From Rheinheimera pacifica (lineage in GTDB: Bacteria; Pseudomonadota; Gammaproteobacteria; Enterobacterales; Alteromonadaceae), in assembly GCF_900108485.1 (NCBI RefSeq), contig NZ_FNXF01000002.1, forward strand, positions 310,001 through 374,000: a DNA stretch of 64,000 nucleotides, read 5' to 3'. Positions 27,298 to 35,818 of this stretch are shown here, one piece after another (positions within the stretch are counted from its first letter, which is position 1; the number at the start of each line of letters is the position of its first letter). The notes beneath the pieces are model-generated. The model made no database searches and was not told the DNA's origin. It saw nothing but the letters and a program-made list of their open reading frames with translations. Made by a program: the position numbers and the translations under genes.

Positions 27298-28664
27298 AAA
27301 ACGCCTCACCGTACCGTATTGCAGTAGTGGAGGACGACCCGGCACTGCTGGAGCTACTGCAGGAAGAACTAACCAGCCATGGCTATCAGGTAGCAGCCTG
27401 TGACAGTGCCGAAGCCTTGCTGGCGCAACTGGAAGATTTAACACCGGATCTGGTAATAAGCGATATCCGCCTGCCGGGTATTGATGGTATGGCCCTGTTA
27501 CAGCGCTTACGCCAGCAACCTAAGCCACCGGCACTGCTGCTAATTACTGCTTTTGGCACCGTGCGCCAGGCCGTGGCAGCCCTAAAACAGGGGGCCGATG
27601 ACTTTCTTACCAAACCACTGGATTTAGAACATCTGCTGCTTAGTGTTGAGCGCTTACTGGCGCATAAAGCGCTGCAACAGGAAGTGCAACAATACCGCCA
27701 GAGCAGCCAGCAAGGGCCGGGCGGCATGATCGGCCAAAGCCGTGCCATGCGCCGCTTGTACCAGCAAACTGAGCGCATAGCCAAAGCGCAGGGCGCCGTA
27801 TTAATTTTGGGCGAAAGCGGCAGCGGTAAAGAGCTGGTAGCGCAGGCACTGCACCAGCAAAGTGAGCGCGCAGCCAAGCCTTTTATTGCGGTAAATTGTG
27901 CCGGCATTCCGGCCGAGCTAATGGAAAGTGAATTCTTCGGCCATGCGGCCGGGGCCTACACAGGTGCCAGAGGTAGCCGCGCCGGGCTATTTAAACAGGC
28001 CGATGGCGGCACCCTGCTGCTGGACGAAATAGCCGAAATGCCCCTGCTGCTGCAGGCCAAATTATTGCGCGTATTGCAGGAAGGCCGCATGCGCCCGGTG
28101 GGCGGCGATGACGAAGTAGCGGTTGATGTACGCATTATTGCCGCCACGCATCAGAATTTAGAACAGCTGGTTGAAGCCAGCCAGTTCCGTGCCGATTTAT
28201 TCTTCCGGCTGGAAACCTTTACGCTGAATATACCGCCACTGCGGGAGCGGGCCGACGATCTGGAGCTGCTGGCGCAGCATTTTCTGGCGCAGTTAAAGCA
28301 AAAACAACCGGCGAATGTACACAGTATCAGCAGCGATGCGCTGGATTGCCTGTACCGTTATCCGTTTCCGGGCAATGTGCGTGAGCTGCAAAACGCACTG
28401 GAGCGGGCCTATACCTTCGCTGCCAGCCATGAAATAACCCCCGACGACTTACCCGAACGTATTGTCAGCTACCAGGGCAAATCGGCAGTGCCGCAGCAAG
28501 CCAGCGACACCAGCTGGCCCAGCCTGCAACAGGTGCAGCACAACTATATGCGCCAGGTATTGCAGTATACCAATGGCAATAAACAACAGACGGCAGAAAT
28601 ACTCGGTATTACCCGCCGTACGCTGTATCGCTGGCTGGAAGAACAACAGGCCGAGCAACAATGA
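27294..28664 (+). CDS. Sigma-54-dependent response regulator
   Basis: A 456-residue NtrC-family regulator. The receiver domain has phospho-acceptor Asp57 (VISDIRLPG). The AAA+ domain has Walker A GESGSGKE, the sigma-54 contact loop as GAYTGA rather than GAFTGA, and Walker B GGTLLLDEIAEM. The C-terminus carries a Fis-type helix-turn-helix (NKQQTAEILGITRRTLYRWL). It activates RpoN promoters when phosphorylated by the kinase at 25798. Overlaps its neighbours on both sides by four bases. Targets unknown. Confidence 0.94.
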   Translation: MKNASPYRIAVVEDDPALLELLQEELTSHGYQVAACDSAEALLAQLEDLTPDLVISDIRLPGIDGMALLQRLRQQPKPPALLLITAFGTVRQAVAALKQGADDFLTKPLDLEHLLLSVERLLAHKALQQEVQQYRQSSQQGPGGMIGQSRAMRRLYQQTERIAKAQGAVLILGESGSGKELVAQALHQQSERAAKPFIAVNCAGIPAELMESEFFGHAAGAYTGARGSRAGLFKQADGGTLLLDEIAEMPLLLQAKLLRVLQEGRMRPVGGDDEVAVDVRIIAATHQNLEQLVEASQFRADLFFRLETFTLNIPPLRERADDLELLAQHFLAQLKQKQPANVHSISSDALDCLYRYPFPGNVRELQNALERAYTFAASHEITPDDLPERIVSYQGKSAVPQQASDTSWPSLQQVQHNYMRQVLQYTNGNKQQTAEILGITRRTLYRWLEEQQAEQQ

Positions 28665-29488
28665 TGCAACTTAACGCATGGTTACAACACCTACAGCTTA
28701 ATGCAGATGCAGAGCAGGCTTACCGGCAAATGCTACAGCAACTATTCAGCGCACTACAGAACCTGCCGCACCCGGTAGTTATCGGTATCAGCGGAGCTCA
28801 GGGCAGCGGCAAAAGTACGCTGGCTGCTCTGCTGGCGCAGATGTTTAGTGCAACCGGCTGCAACGCCGCTGCCGTATCGCTGGACGATTACTACCTGAGC
28901 AAAGCACAGCGCCGGCAACTGGCAGAAAATGTACACCCCTTGCTGGCACAACGCGGCGTACCGGGTACGCATAATATTGCGCAGGCACTGGCCGATGCCA
29001 AAGCTGTGCTGGCAGGCGTACCGGTAGCACTACCCCGGTTTGATAAGGCGCTGGATGAACCTGCAGCTGCCTTACCGGCACAAACGCTGGATATCCTTAT
29101 TGTTGAAGGCTGGTGCCTGGGCGTACCGGCGCAAACCGAAGCAGAACTGGCTACGCCGGTTAATGAACTGGAAGCCAAAGCAGACACTGATTGCCGCTGG
29201 CGACATTACGTAAACCAGCAACTGGCTGGGCCTTACGCAGAATATTGGCGCTTAATGACACCACTGATTTGGCTACAGGCACCCGACTGGGATTGCGTAT
29301 GCCGCTGGCGCGCGCAGCAGGAACGCAAACTATGGCAAAGCCGTGGTAAAGGCATGACAGAAGCCGAACTGGCGCGGTTTATGTTGCCATTTCAGCGTTT
29401 AACCCAAGCCAGCTGGCAGCTGCTGCCGCAGCAGGCCAGTTATATTATTGCCCTGAATAAACAACAGCAACCCCGGTTAATGCAGTAA
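28661..29488 (+). CDS. D-glycerate 3-kinase-like P-loop kinase
   Basis: A 275-residue cytoplasmic kinase with Walker A GAQGSGKST near residue 44-52, SLDDYYLSKAQR, RGVPGTHNIAQ, and the lid region around EGWCLGVPAQ. This is the pattern of the plant/yeast-type D-glycerate 3-kinase (phosphoribulokinase-uridine kinase fold). It would phosphorylate D-glycerate with ATP. It is translationally coupled (ATGATG overlap) to the two-component system upstream, an odd association that hints at a link between the sensed signal and glycerate or a related metabolite. Confidence 0.84.
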   Translation: MMQLNAWLQHLQLNADAEQAYRQMLQQLFSALQNLPHPVVIGISGAQGSGKSTLAALLAQMFSATGCNAAAVSLDDYYLSKAQRRQLAENVHPLLAQRGVPGTHNIAQALADAKAVLAGVPVALPRFDKALDEPAAALPAQTLDILIVEGWCLGVPAQTEAELATPVNELEAKADTDCRWRHYVNQQLAGPYAEYWRLMTPLIWLQAPDWDCVCRWRAQQERKLWQSRGKGMTEAELARFMLPFQRLTQASWQLLPQQASYIIALNKQQQPRLMQ

Positions 29489-29517
29489 AAACTGTTGGTA
29501 TTTTAGATAACAAAACC

Positions 29518-29548
29518 AAATTGACAGCGCTGTCAATTTGCTGATAGT
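29518..29548 (+). promoter_or_regulatory. Perfect 22-bp palindrome overlapping a sigma-70 promoter before GH16
   Basis: A perfect 22-base palindrome spans 29518-29539; its inner 16 bases are TTGACAGCGCTGTCAA. The left arm supplies a consensus -35 (TTGACA, 29521-29526), with GATAGT (29543-29548) as -10 after 16 bases. The central AGCGCT and 11 of 14 core positions match the operator at 2175-2188, suggesting repression by the same or a closely related LacI protein. Confidence 0.7.
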
Positions 29549-29638
29549 CTGTTTTTTGAGCGCTTATGCTCAGCCCGGTTAACACCTTTCACTTTCAGTC
29601 AGGCCGGGTTTCAGCAAACTATGGGGAAGGACGGGTAA

Positions 29639-30595
29639 ATGACAAAAACAAAAATAATAGTAACCACCGCAATTATGCTGGCATTACAAGGTTGTAATCC
29701 TGCGGCAGAGATAACATCAGCAGATCACGCCAACACCGCAGCTCTGCTGTTTGATGATTTTAATTATGACAGCACTGACGCCTTGTTTGCTAATGGCTGG
29801 ACTGCACGCTCAGAAACCGGACACCCTGGCATTGCCGGGGCTGCCTGGTCAGTTGATGGCGTCAGCCTGCACCCGGCACCTGAACAGGCGCAGTTTGGTA
29901 TAGCCCGCTTAAGCTCTGTTACCGATGGCACAGGTGAAGGCACCCGGCATACGCAAATTTGCCATGCACGTAAATACTTATATGGCACCTATGCCGCCAG
30001 GGTATTTTTCCGCAATGAGCCAACCTACGGGCCGGATGGCGACGAAGTGATCCAGACATTTTATGCCATCAGCCCACTGGAGTATCCGCTTGATCCCAAC
30101 TATAGCGAAGTCGATTTCGAATATCTGCCCAATGGCGGATGGGGTGAAAATACCCAGCCCGCAATGTGGACTACCAGCTGGGAAACCTTTCAGCTAGAAC
30201 CCTGGACCAAAGTAAATGAATACAGCCGGGTTGAAGGTGACTACAGCGGCTGGCGCACGCTGGTAATGAACGTCAGCGCCGATGCTGTGCGTTACTTTGT
30301 CGATGGTGAATTGATTGGCGAACACAGCGCTAATGTAGCACCCGAAGTACCAATGTCAGTTAATTTTAACCTCTGGTTTATGCCAAAAGGGGCGGATGGC
30401 TCGGTTGGCCCAATTGACTCAACTGAGCAACGCCAGTATCAGCAAGATATCGACTGGGTACTGCACATTCCGCAAACACAGCTCAGCACTGACGAAGTTA
30501 ACGCACAAGTAACAGAGCTAAGAGCCCGGCAGCAGTTTTTTGTCGACACCGTACCCGAAGCAGTACCGGCCTTACCTTCGCCTTGTGGTTTGTAA
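29639..30595 (+). CDS. GH16 glucanase-type lipoprotein
   Basis: A 318-residue protein with a short lipoprotein signal (lipobox LQGC, Cys19) and a concanavalin-like GH16 domain. The catalytic signature is SEVDFEYLP, with nucleophile/assisting/acid residues Glu157, Asp159 and Glu161. Other GH16-like features are RHTQICHARKYLYGTYAARVFF, and YFVDGELIGEHS. It probably endo-hydrolyses a beta-1,3- or mixed-linkage glucan at the cell surface, though GH16 includes agarases and others. The operator upstream ties it to beta-glucoside control. Strong ribosome site GGAAGGA. Confidence 0.85.
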   Translation: MTKTKIIVTTAIMLALQGCNPAAEITSADHANTAALLFDDFNYDSTDALFANGWTARSETGHPGIAGAAWSVDGVSLHPAPEQAQFGIARLSSVTDGTGEGTRHTQICHARKYLYGTYAARVFFRNEPTYGPDGDEVIQTFYAISPLEYPLDPNYSEVDFEYLPNGGWGENTQPAMWTTSWETFQLEPWTKVNEYSRVEGDYSGWRTLVMNVSADAVRYFVDGELIGEHSANVAPEVPMSVNFNLWFMPKGADGSVGPIDSTEQRQYQQDIDWVLHIPQTQLSTDEVNAQVTELRARQQFFVDTVPEAVPALPSPCGL

Positions 30596-30622
30596 TACAA
30601 CCCTAGCTGCCGGTATACCCAC

Positions 30623-30654
30623 TCAGCCCGGGCCCGCACCCCGCGCCGGGCTGA
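30623..30654 (+). terminator. GC-rich hairpin after GH16
   Basis: TCAGCCCGG (30623-30631) pairs with CCGGGCTGA (30646-30654). No T-run follows, so it is a weak terminator or an mRNA-stabilising hairpin. Confidence 0.45.
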
Positions 30655-30682
30655 ATTATCTCTGGCAACATTATAATATACG

Positions 30683-30701
30683 AATAACAATAATTATCAT
30701 T
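30683..30701. promoter_or_regulatory. Fur box before siderophore receptor
   Basis: AATAACAATAATTATCATT matches about 13 of 19 positions of the Fur consensus, 81 bases before the receptor ATG at 30782. It fits iron-repressed expression of a siderophore receptor. Confidence 0.65.
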
Positions 30702-30781
30702 AAGCTTTAAAGATGGTGAAACTTGCTTTAAAATGCCTGAAATGCAGCTAAATAACCCATGACGTTTCAGGAACATTTTCT

Positions 30782-32899
30782 ATGCCCGGCCAATTTAAAA
30801 CTTCTGTACTGGCAAGCGCTCTGCGTGTTGCACTACCCGTTTCGTTTGTTACTCTCAGCACCTGTGTACTGGCCGAAAACAGCAGCGTAAATAACTCAGC
30901 AGCAGAGGCAGCAGTTGAAGTTATCGCGGTTTATGGCCATCAGGGTGAGAGCCGCTCAGCTACCAAGCTGGACCTGACCGTGTATGAAACACCGCAGGTC
31001 ATCACGGTCATGTCCCGGTCGCAAATAGAAGATTTTGCACTCTACTCCGTGAACGATTTACTTAGTTACACCCCTGGCGTCACGGTAGAAAAGGCAGAAA
31101 CTGAACGCGTTTACTATACCGCCCGCGGTTTTGATGTGGTTAATTTTCAATATGACGGCATAGGTGTACCGTTTTCAGCCGGGTTATCACAAGGCAGTTA
31201 TGACACCGCCATTTTTGAGCAGATTGAAGTGATCAAAGGTGCTGCCGGCTTGGTTACCGGGCTGGCGAATCCATCGGCCACCGTTAATTACCTGCGTAAA
31301 CGCCCGACACAGGAGTTGTTTGGCTATGTTACGCTGGCTGCCGGTTCTGAAAACCACCGCCGGCTGGAAGGTGATGTTTCCGGCAGCATCAGTGAGCGTT
31401 TCCGCGGCAGAATAGTAGCCGCTAAAGATACGGCAGATTCATACCTGGACCGCAAAGCAGACGACACCTCGCAATTGTATCTGGTGGGCGAGTATGATCT
31501 GACAGATCGCACTGAGCTGACACTGGGCCACAGTGTAAATAACAATAAAGCGGATGGCAGCTTATCCGGTGCTCTGCCGCTGTATTACACCGACGGCACG
31601 CCAACTAACTATGCTATTGCTACCAGTACCGCCACCGATTGGGCTTACCGCGATAACAAAACTACCCAGACCTTTGCCGAGTTACGCCAGCAACTGAGCG
31701 ACGACTGGAGCCTGAATATTTTACTGAGCCAGAATAAAATGCTGCAGGATGCCGAGCTATTTTATGTCTATGGCACGCCGGACAAAGCTACAGAGCTTGG
31801 CCTTAACGGCTATGCCAGCGCCTACAAACTTGATGAAAAACATCGCATTGCCGATATTTACCTCAGCGGCAGTTATGCGCTGGCTGGGCGTAAGCACGAA
31901 CTGATGGCCGGGGTTAATTACGCTAACATCGACCTGTTCGGCCAGTCGTTTTTCGATTACGAAACCGGTTATCCGGTGCTGGGCGCCGACTGGGCAGCGG
32001 GTTCTTCCCCCAAAGGAGTATTTGACGATACTGATCCTTACACCACCGGCCATCTGGACAAACAAATTCATCAATCGTTTTACCTGGCTACGCGGTTGCA
32101 CCTGAGTGATGCCTTGTCTGTGTTGCTGGGCGCCAGAGCCATGTCGGTTGAACAAAGTGGCTACAGCTATGGCGTTGACAGCAGCTCAGATGCCAGCGAA
32201 ACAGTGCCTTATGTCGGCGGGGTTTATCAGCTGAACGATACTGTATCGCTGTACGCCAGCTACAGTGAGGTTTTTACACCGCAATCTTTTGTTGATACCG
32301 GATTTAAGGCGCTGGGCGTAGCCAAAGGTGATAACAGCGAAGTGGGCGTCAAGTTCTTGCTCAACAATAACCGTGCTACTGCCAGTGCCGCGCTGTTTCG
32401 TGCTGATCTGAAAAACGTCGGCGAATTTGTTGAAGTTATTAACGGCGTTAATACCTACACCGGCCTTGATTATCAGTCACAAGGCGCTGAACTGGAACTT
32501 ACCGGCAGCATTACCGACCAGTTTAACCTTAGCTTTGGTTATACCTGGCTACAAAGTGTAGAAGGCAACGACGGCAAGCAGGTACGCACCTATGTACCGC
32601 GTAATCTGGTAAAACTGTCCGGAGTTTATTACCCGCAGGCCATTGCCAACTTATCTGTAGGTGCCAGTGTGCAGTGGCAGGATAGCATCGCCATTACGCC
32701 TGAAACAGATATCCGTATCCGTCAGGGCAGCTATGCCTTAGTGGATATGTTTGTCCGCTACAACCTGAGCGAAAATCTGTCAGTTGCGCTCAACGCAACT
32801 AACCTTACTGACCGCAAACATTATGAAAGCCTGTACTGGACACAGGCTTACTATGGCGCGCCAGCACAATGGCAGGCGGCCGTTACCTGGCGCTACTAA
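30782..32899 (+). CDS. TonB-dependent siderophore receptor
   Basis: A 705-residue outer-membrane receptor. Signal peptide of about 31 residues, TonB-box-like VEVIAVYGHQ, plug domain (TPQVITVMSRSQIEDFALYSVNDLLSYTPGV...ARGFDVVNFQYDGIGV...IEVIKGAAGLVTGLANPSATVNYLRKRPT), and a barrel ending in TWRY. It belongs to the ferric coprogen/pyoverdine-like group. A Fur box at 30683-30701 supports a role in iron uptake. Monocistronic, closed by a strong hairpin at 32923. Confidence 0.94.
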   Translation: MPGQFKTSVLASALRVALPVSFVTLSTCVLAENSSVNNSAAEAAVEVIAVYGHQGESRSATKLDLTVYETPQVITVMSRSQIEDFALYSVNDLLSYTPGVTVEKAETERVYYTARGFDVVNFQYDGIGVPFSAGLSQGSYDTAIFEQIEVIKGAAGLVTGLANPSATVNYLRKRPTQELFGYVTLAAGSENHRRLEGDVSGSISERFRGRIVAAKDTADSYLDRKADDTSQLYLVGEYDLTDRTELTLGHSVNNNKADGSLSGALPLYYTDGTPTNYAIATSTATDWAYRDNKTTQTFAELRQQLSDDWSLNILLSQNKMLQDAELFYVYGTPDKATELGLNGYASAYKLDEKHRIADIYLSGSYALAGRKHELMAGVNYANIDLFGQSFFDYETGYPVLGADWAAGSSPKGVFDDTDPYTTGHLDKQIHQSFYLATRLHLSDALSVLLGARAMSVEQSGYSYGVDSSSDASETVPYVGGVYQLNDTVSLYASYSEVFTPQSFVDTGFKALGVAKGDNSEVGVKFLLNNNRATASAALFRADLKNVGEFVEVINGVNTYTGLDYQSQGAELELTGSITDQFNLSFGYTWLQSVEGNDGKQVRTYVPRNLVKLSGVYYPQAIANLSVGASVQWQDSIAITPETDIRIRQGSYALVDMFVRYNLSENLSVALNATNLTDRKHYESLYWTQAYYGAPAQWQAAVTWRY

Positions 32900-32922
32900 G
32901 GCATTAAGCTAAGCGGCCGGTT

Positions 32923-32956
32923 AAAACGGGGCCGCCCTTACAGAAAGCCCCGTTTT
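32923..32956. terminator. Bidirectional terminator
   Basis: AAAACGGGGC (32923-32932) pairs with GCCCCGTTTT (32947-32956). The A- and T-rich stem base serves both converging genes, the siderophore receptor and the LLM oxidoreductase. Confidence 0.7.
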
Positions 32957-32971
32957 GTAAAAACCTGTACT

Positions 32972-33958
32972 TTATTCTGCCCGTAACTCTGCCGCTATGC
33001 GGTAACTGGTTTGCCGCGCTTGCGGGTCGTGCATCATGCTGGTCAGCATTAGCTCGTCGGGGTTATGTTTGGCAATAAAATCCTTAATGCCTTGCTGCAC
33101 CGCAGCGGCATCGCCCACCACAGAGCAGGCTAGAGCTGTCTGTACATAGGCTTTTTCATGTGGCTGCCAGATAGTGTCCATGCTATCCACCGGTTTTGGC
33201 AATAAGCCGGGGGTCCCCCGCGTCAGATTAACAAACTGCTGTTGCAGTGAGCTAAACAGCCGTTTGGCTTCAGTTGCAGTGTCTGCGGCAAACACATTCA
33301 GCGCCAGCATCAGGTAAGGTTTATCCAGTTGCGCCGAGGGTTTAAACTCGCGCCGGTACAGCTCTGCGGCCTGCTGCATCATGCCCGGAGCAAAATGCGA
33401 AGCAAAGGCATAGGGCAACCCCAACTGCGCCGCTAATTGGGCGCCATATAAGCTGGAGCCTAATATCCATAACGGCACATTCAGCCCTTGCCCCGGTACG
33501 GCCTGCACTAACTGATCCGGCCTGGCGGCAGCAAAATACTGCTGCAACTCGGCGATATCAGCCGGGAACTGCGCTTCGGTTTCCACTTTATGCCGGCGCA
33601 ACGCCCGTGCTGTGGCCTGATCACTACCCGGTGCCCGGCCTAAGCCTAAGTCGATACGGTTAGGGTACAGGGTTGCCAGCGTGCCGAATTGTTCGGCGAT
33701 AACCAGCGGCGAGTGGTTCGGCAGCATAATACCACCGGCACCCAAACGAATACGCGACGTCGCAGCAGCTAAATGGCTGATTAATAACGACGTAGCAGCA
33801 CTGGCAATGCCCGGCATATTGTGGTGCTCAGCCAGCCAGTAGCGGTGATAACCTAACTGTTCGGCATGTTGTGCCAGGGCTTTGCTGGCAGCAAAACTGT
33901 CGGCCACGCTGCTGCCTGCTGAAACCGGGGCTAAATCTAAAATGGATAAAGGGATCAT
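32972..33958 (-). CDS. LLM-class flavin-dependent oxidoreductase
   Basis: A 328-residue luciferase-like monooxygenase ([20 protein letters not shown] start, [64 protein letters not shown]). It is of the YhbW/MsnO8 type, using reduced FMN and oxygen on an unknown substrate. Complete, cytoplasmic, single gene. Confidence 0.92.
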   Translation of the reverse strand: MIPLSILDLAPVSAGSSVADSFAASKALAQHAEQLGYHRYWLAEHHNMPGIASAATSLLISHLAAATSRIRLGAGGIMLPNHSPLVIAEQFGTLATLYPNRIDLGLGRAPGSDQATARALRRHKVETEAQFPADIAELQQYFAAARPDQLVQAVPGQGLNVPLWILGSSLYGAQLAAQLGLPYAFASHFAPGMMQQAAELYRREFKPSAQLDKPYLMLALNVFAADTATEAKRLFSSLQQQFVNLTRGTPGLLPKPVDSMDTIWQPHEKAYVQTALACSVVGDAAAVQQGIKDFIAKHNPDELMLTSMMHDPQARQTSYRIAAELRAE

Positions 33959-34070
33959 GTACGCTCCGCATCGCTGTGAATATGGATATTACATACCAAA
34001 TGGTATAAAACTATAACAGCAATGGGGGCCTACCTCAGCGGTTTCAAGGGTTAGCTAAGCGGCAATAAAA

Positions 34071-34092
34071 AAGCCTCTGATTTTAGAGGCTT
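34071..34092 (-). terminator. Terminator at the end of the fructan operon
   Basis: AAGCCTCT (34071-34078) pairs with AGAGGCTT (34085-34092). On the minus strand the stem runs into TTTTTTATTG, a standard intrinsic terminator closing the susC-susD-GH32 operon. Confidence 0.8.
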
Positions 34093-34165
34093 TTCCCGAA
34101 AAATTAGCGGAGCGTTAGGCGTTTAAAAAACGACAAGTCGTTAACCGCTAACCAACACTGTATGG

Positions 34166-35761
34166 CTATTTTTGCCATATTGACCTGAGTTGCGTTATAG
34201 AGAGCTGCTGAATGTTAACAGCACTGTCAGTACTGAGTTTAAGCTGACTATAGGGTACGTCAGGAAATACCACACTGGTCATAACCGTGCGGCCATTGTC
34301 GGCAAACACTTCTATAGAAGAGGTATCCAGAAATATCTCTAACTGCACGACGCCAGCTTTAATCTCTAATGGCGCCCGCTGCACAGAGGCAAAGCCGCTT
34401 TCAAAATCGGCAATGCCTGCGTTAGTTCTGTCTAAAATCAATTGTCCCGCTACGGCGTCTACTTTTAGTTTCAGGCTGTGCTTTGCATTTTCAAATGACA
34501 GCTCGACCAGCTTGGACTGCTTTAAATCCAGCTTAAGCTTGATATGCTCGCCTAACTCTGCGGATTTGGTTAGCTTAACTAATTCAACGGGTTTACCGCC
34601 TTTTACGTTGCTATTGCGCACAACTTTAGTATCCGTCGCCAGCGACGACAGACTAGCTACCGGTTGCGAGCTGACTATATAACTATTACCCCGCTTTTCT
34701 AATTCCAGCTGCCGGGCAATAGTCATAGCACTGCGCCAACGTTGGGTCGGTACGTTATTGGCATATTGCCAGTTGCTCATCCAACCGATAAATAAATGCC
34801 GGCCATCTTGTTTCGGTACATCAGACCAGGTTACACCGGCATAGTTGTCGGTACCGTAATCCAGCCAAACTGCTGGTTGTTTGGAAGGCGAACTTTGTTC
34901 CGCCGCCATAAGCTGTTGGTTAAATGCCGGATCAAGCTTAAAGGTTTTACCGTCAAAGTCACCGACAAAATACTGTGTACCCGAGCCACCATTCGGGCCT
35001 CCCGGGTTAATACTGACCAGTAACACATACTTTTCTTCGTCACTGCCATTAACCCGCATCTTAATCAGATCAGGACATTCCCATACACCGCCGTGCGCAC
35101 CAATGCCCTGGCCAAAATCGCCGGTATGCTGCCAGTTTTTTAAGTCCGTTGACGTGTAGAAGCTGATTTTATCTTTTACTGCAAGTGACATCACCCAGCG
35201 CTCAGAATCTTCGTGCCAGCTCACTTTAGGGTCGCGAAAATCCCTGATATCAGGACTTTTCAGCACAGGGTTAGCATCATACTTAGTCCAGGTTCTGCCG
35301 TTATCTAAACTGTATGCAATACCCTGCGACTGGAAGGTGTCTGAACCGAAGTTTTCCTGCAAATGATCATGATAGGTGTAAATGGCCACCATAGCTGGCT
35401 TGTCTTTGCTACCAAAATCAGAGGTATTGTTCCAATCTACTACTGCACTGCCTGAAAAGATGGTGCCATGTTGATCCGGATACAACGCTATGGGTTGCTG
35501 CTCCCACTGCACTAAATCTTTACTGATAGCATGCCCCCAGTGCATAGGCCCCCAGATATTACTGTACGGGTTATACTGATAAAACAGGTGATATTCACCA
35601 TCCAGATACACCATGCCATTGGGATCATTCATCCATTGCTGCTCTGGGCTGAAATGGAATTGCGGCCGGTGTGGTTCCTGATATAAATCGTCTACCGCCA
35701 GGGCATTGGGTACCATAGTGCTACTCACTGCTAAGCATAAAGCTAAAACTGTTTTTCTCAT
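34166..35761 (-). CDS. Secreted GH32 fructan hydrolase (levanase/inulinase/invertase type)
   Basis: 531 residues from the ATG at 35761, which has AAGGAA upstream and a clean signal peptide (MRKTVLALCLAVSSTMVPNALA); 11 further upstream residues are not needed. GH32 motifs are intact: nucleophile Asp in WMNDPNG, RDPKVSW, and acid/base Glu in ECPDL. The C-terminal beta-sandwich carries SIEVFADNGRTVMTS. It releases fructose from sucrose or beta-fructans, here in the periplasm. Third gene of an operon with SusC and SusD, which argues for levan or inulin-type oligosaccharides; bond specificity cannot be told. Confidence 0.93.
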   Translation of the reverse strand: MRKTVLALCLAVSSTMVPNALAVDDLYQEPHRPQFHFSPEQQWMNDPNGMVYLDGEYHLFYQYNPYSNIWGPMHWGHAISKDLVQWEQQPIALYPDQHGTIFSGSAVVDWNNTSDFGSKDKPAMVAIYTYHDHLQENFGSDTFQSQGIAYSLDNGRTWTKYDANPVLKSPDIRDFRDPKVSWHEDSERWVMSLAVKDKISFYTSTDLKNWQHTGDFGQGIGAHGGVWECPDLIKMRVNGSDEEKYVLLVSINPGGPNGGSGTQYFVGDFDGKTFKLDPAFNQQLMAAEQSSPSKQPAVWLDYGTDNYAGVTWSDVPKQDGRHLFIGWMSNWQYANNVPTQRWRSAMTIARQLELEKRGNSYIVSSQPVASLSSLATDTKVVRNSNVKGGKPVELVKLTKSAELGEHIKLKLDLKQSKLVELSFENAKHSLKLKVDAVAGQLILDRTNAGIADFESGFASVQRAPLEIKAGVVQLEIFLDTSSIEVFADNGRTVMTSVVFPDVPYSQLKLSTDSAVNIQQLSITQLRSIWQK

Positions 35762-35818
35762 TTTACTGTATTCCTTTTTAACAGACGGCAGCATCTGAGT
35801 TCAGCTGCTGCCATACAA

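Noticed and set aside
27386..27907. Open frame of 173 codons on the minus strand
   Set aside because: Opposite the sigma-54 regulator's receiver and AAA+ domains, which are clearly the real coding sequence.
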